DNA of 7,722 nucleotides from an uncultured Verrucomicrobiota bacterium (GTDB lineage Bacteria > Verrucomicrobiota > Kiritimatiellia > RFP12 > UBA1067), in NCBI GenBank assembly GCA_946631535.1, contig CAMPAF010000134.1, positions 1-7,722 of the forward strand, in the 5' to 3' direction. Shown here one piece after another: positions 6,446 through 7,722 of the stretch (its first letter is position 1; each line of letters starts with the position of its first letter). The translations under genes and the position numbers were made by a program. The notes under the pieces were generated by a model. It was given only the letters and a program-made list of their open reading frames with translations, made no database searches and had not been told where the DNA came from.

Positions 6446-6467
6446 ATGACGCACTTGATATGACGCA
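6446..6467 (+). promoter_or_regulatory. direct repeat flanking the -35 box, possible operator
   Basis: ATGACGCA occurs at 6446-6453 and again at 6460-6467, a 14-base period. The second copy overlaps the last base of the TTGATA -35 box and the first copy ends just before it. Two exact 8-mers in this position would suit a regulator binding as a tandem dimer over the promoter of the acyl-CoA ligase gene. It is not a half-site pattern that I can assign to a named regulator. Confidence 0.4.
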
Positions 6468-6483
6468 ACGGATTTGGTAAAAT
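6455..6483 (+). promoter_or_regulatory. sigma70-type promoter for the acyl-CoA ligase gene
   Basis: The -35 box TTGATA (6455-6460) and -10 box TAAAAT (6478-6483) are separated by exactly 17 bases, and each differs from the consensus by one or two bases. A start site near 6490 would leave a leader of about 20 bases before the ATG at 6510. The leader contains AAGAGAG (6492-6498), a weak purine-rich stretch 11 bases before the ATG that could act as a poor ribosome binding site. Confidence 0.72.
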
Positions 6484-6509
6484 GTGCCGCGAAGAGAGAT
6501 GCTTGCGCG

Positions 6510-7722
6510 ATGACAATTCGTTCATATCTTCAAAATTTTGCCGAAAAAACGCCGCAAAACGTGGCGTTGCAGTATTTTCAAGGCAAAAGCTGGCACACGT
6601 GCACGTACGCGGATTTCCTTTCGGACGTCCGACGGACGGCCGAAGCCTACGGGACGACCTTTTCGCTGAAGCCACGCGAGGAGAACGTGGCGCTGATTCT
6701 TCCGAACTCGCCGACGTGGATGGAAGTCTACCTCGCGTGCAGCGGGGCGGGCGTTTCGGTGGTGCCGATCGACCCGAAGCTCCACAACGACGAAGTGGCG
6801 TACATCCTCGGGGATTCCGGCGCGGCCGTGGTGACGACGGATCGGTCGCATCTCGACATGATGCGGACGATTGTGCCGAGCCTGCCGTCAGTCCGCGCCG
6901 TGGTCCTCGTCGACGGCGAAGGCACGTACGAGGCGATCGGAACCGTGCGCGTGGACGCCCTCGCGGCATTGCGCGCGGACGTGCGCGACACGTCGTGGTA
7001 CGACGCGCACGTGGCGGCGACGGAAGACGTCGCTTCAATCATCTACACCTCAGGGACGACCGGCAAGCCGAAGGGCGCGATGCTCACGCACGGCAACTTC
7101 ACGGCCGACGCGGAGGGCGCGTTGAAGGCGTTCGGCGAGTCGATCACGGCGGACGACTCCTTCCTCGTGGTGCTGCCGCTCTTTCATGCATTTTCGTTCT
7201 GCACGAACTTCGTCGTGCCGCTCCTGACGGGATCGGCGATGCTCTTCGTGCGCTCGCTCTACACGATCGGGGAGGACGTGAAGACGCTGCGCCCCACGGT
7301 GGTGATGGGCGTCCCGCTGCTGGCGGAGAAGATCTACGACAAGATCGACGCGAAGCTCAAGGCGTCGAAGAAGGCACACCTCCTCATGAAGCTCGGGCTG
7401 CGGAAGCTCGTGTTCGGCGCGGTGAAGAAGGGGCTGGGCGGACGGCTGAGGTTCATGATCGTGGGCGGCGCGCCGTGTCCCCGGCACGTGCTCGAGGGCT
7501 TCAAGAAGCTCGGTATCACGATGCTCGAAGGGTACGGGCTCACGGAGTGCGCGCCGGTGGTGTCCATCGCCGGCCCGAAGTGCGCGCGCATCGGCACGAT
7601 CGGCGCGAAGATCGCGAACATCGAGATCCGGCTCGCGGACCAGAACGCGCAGGGCGTCGGCGAACTGCAGGTGAAGGGCCCGATCACGATGAAGGGCTAC
7701 TGGCACAACGACGCCGCCACGG
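6510..7722 (+). CDS. long-chain fatty acid-CoA ligase / AMP-dependent synthetase (N-terminal 404 residues, 3' end beyond right edge)
   Basis: This is an ANL-superfamily acyl-activating enzyme. It forms an acyl-adenylate from a fatty acid and ATP and then, most likely, the acyl-CoA thioester, in the cytoplasm or at the inner membrane. Visible motifs are the phosphate-binding loop YTSGTTGKPKG (179-189), PLFHAF (223-228), the adenine-site motif EGYGLTEC (340-347) with Glu346, and GELQVKGP (384-391). The last visible part, MKGYW, matches the approach to the hinge, so the C-terminal lid domain and its catalytic Lys are missing only because the window ends. FadD-like ligases usually have 500-600 residues, so about two thirds is present. 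The ATG at 6510 gives the usual N-terminus and follows a good promoter. The gene diverges from the minus-strand operon. The N-terminal 25 or so codons are less GC-rich than the rest. Chain-length specificity cannot be read; an acyl-ACP synthetase role is possible. Confidence 0.92.
   Translation, partial: MTIRSYLQNFAEKTPQNVALQYFQGKSWHTCTYADFLSDVRRTAEAYGTTFSLKPREENVALILPNSPTWMEVYLACSGAGVSVVPIDPKLHNDEVAYILGDSGAAVVTTDRSHLDMMRTIVPSLPSVRAVVLVDGEGTYEAIGTVRVDALAALRADVRDTSWYDAHVAATEDVASIIYTSGTTGKPKGAMLTHGNFTADAEGALKAFGESITADDSFLVVLPLFHAFSFCTNFVVPLLTGSAMLFVRSLYTIGEDVKTLRPTVVMGVPLLAEKIYDKIDAKLKASKKAHLLMKLGLRKLVFGAVKKGLGGRLRFMIVGGAPCPRHVLEGFKKLGITMLEGYGLTECAPVVSIAGPKCARIGTIGAKIANIEIRLADQNAQGVGELQVKGPITMKGYWHNDAAT

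Noticed and set aside
6499..6513. Four-codon upstream frame (MLAR) whose stop overlaps the ligase ATG as ATGA
   Set aside because: Translational coupling is possible in principle, but a frame this short next to a purine stretch is easily accidental and nothing else supports it.
6427..7042. Several minus-strand open frames opposite the acyl-CoA ligase
   Set aside because: They are Arg/Pro/Ser-rich shadows of a gene with clear ANL motifs, and one of them would run through the ligase promoter.

Overview
The window comes from a GC-rich bacterial chromosome or metagenome contig. Third codon positions are strongly G/C, which produces long open antisense shadows. Gene content points tentatively to a gut-type Verrucomicrobiota lineage such as Kiritimatiellae: a large exported DUF3857/transglutaminase protein, a secreted GH43-type protein with a GDPD domain, a sugar porter, and few recognisable Shine-Dalgarno sites. 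This placement rests on gene style, not on a marker gene.

Three genes lie head to tail on the minus strand and probably form an operon, read from right to left. The first (2528-6406) is a 1292-residue exported protein with two DUF3857 + transglutaminase-like halves. Only the first half keeps the Cys-His-Asp triad. After 27 bases comes a 570-residue secreted protein (788-2500) that joins a GH43-like five-bladed propeller to a divergent glycerophosphodiester phosphodiesterase (GDPD) domain. After 10 more bases comes the N-terminal two thirds of an MFS sugar porter (1-777), cut by the left edge. Exported processing of a glycan or its phosphodiester substituents, followed by sugar uptake, is a reasonable but unproven reading.

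A roughly 100-base AT-rich divergent intergenic region (6407-6509) separates the operon from a plus-strand long-chain acyl-CoA ligase gene (6510 to the right edge). It holds a good sigma70-type promoter for the ligase (TTGATA, 17 bases, TAAAAT). An 8-bp direct repeat flanks the -35 box, and a second TAAAAT on the minus strand sits six bases before the operon's first ATG.

The most unusual feature is a short interspersed palindromic element inside coding sequence. An inverted pair of REP-like hairpins (a REPIN-like doublet, 105-166) lies in frame in the TM6-TM7 loop of the transporter. A single copy (3642-3671), identical over 30 bp to one arm, lies in frame in the DUF3857 protein. The arms differ at paired stem positions in a way that keeps the stems intact. 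A separate degenerate 9-bp tandem repeat (3869-3967) encodes about eleven tripeptides in the same DUF3857 protein. Together these suggest that repeats are being tolerated as linker or loop peptide in this genome.
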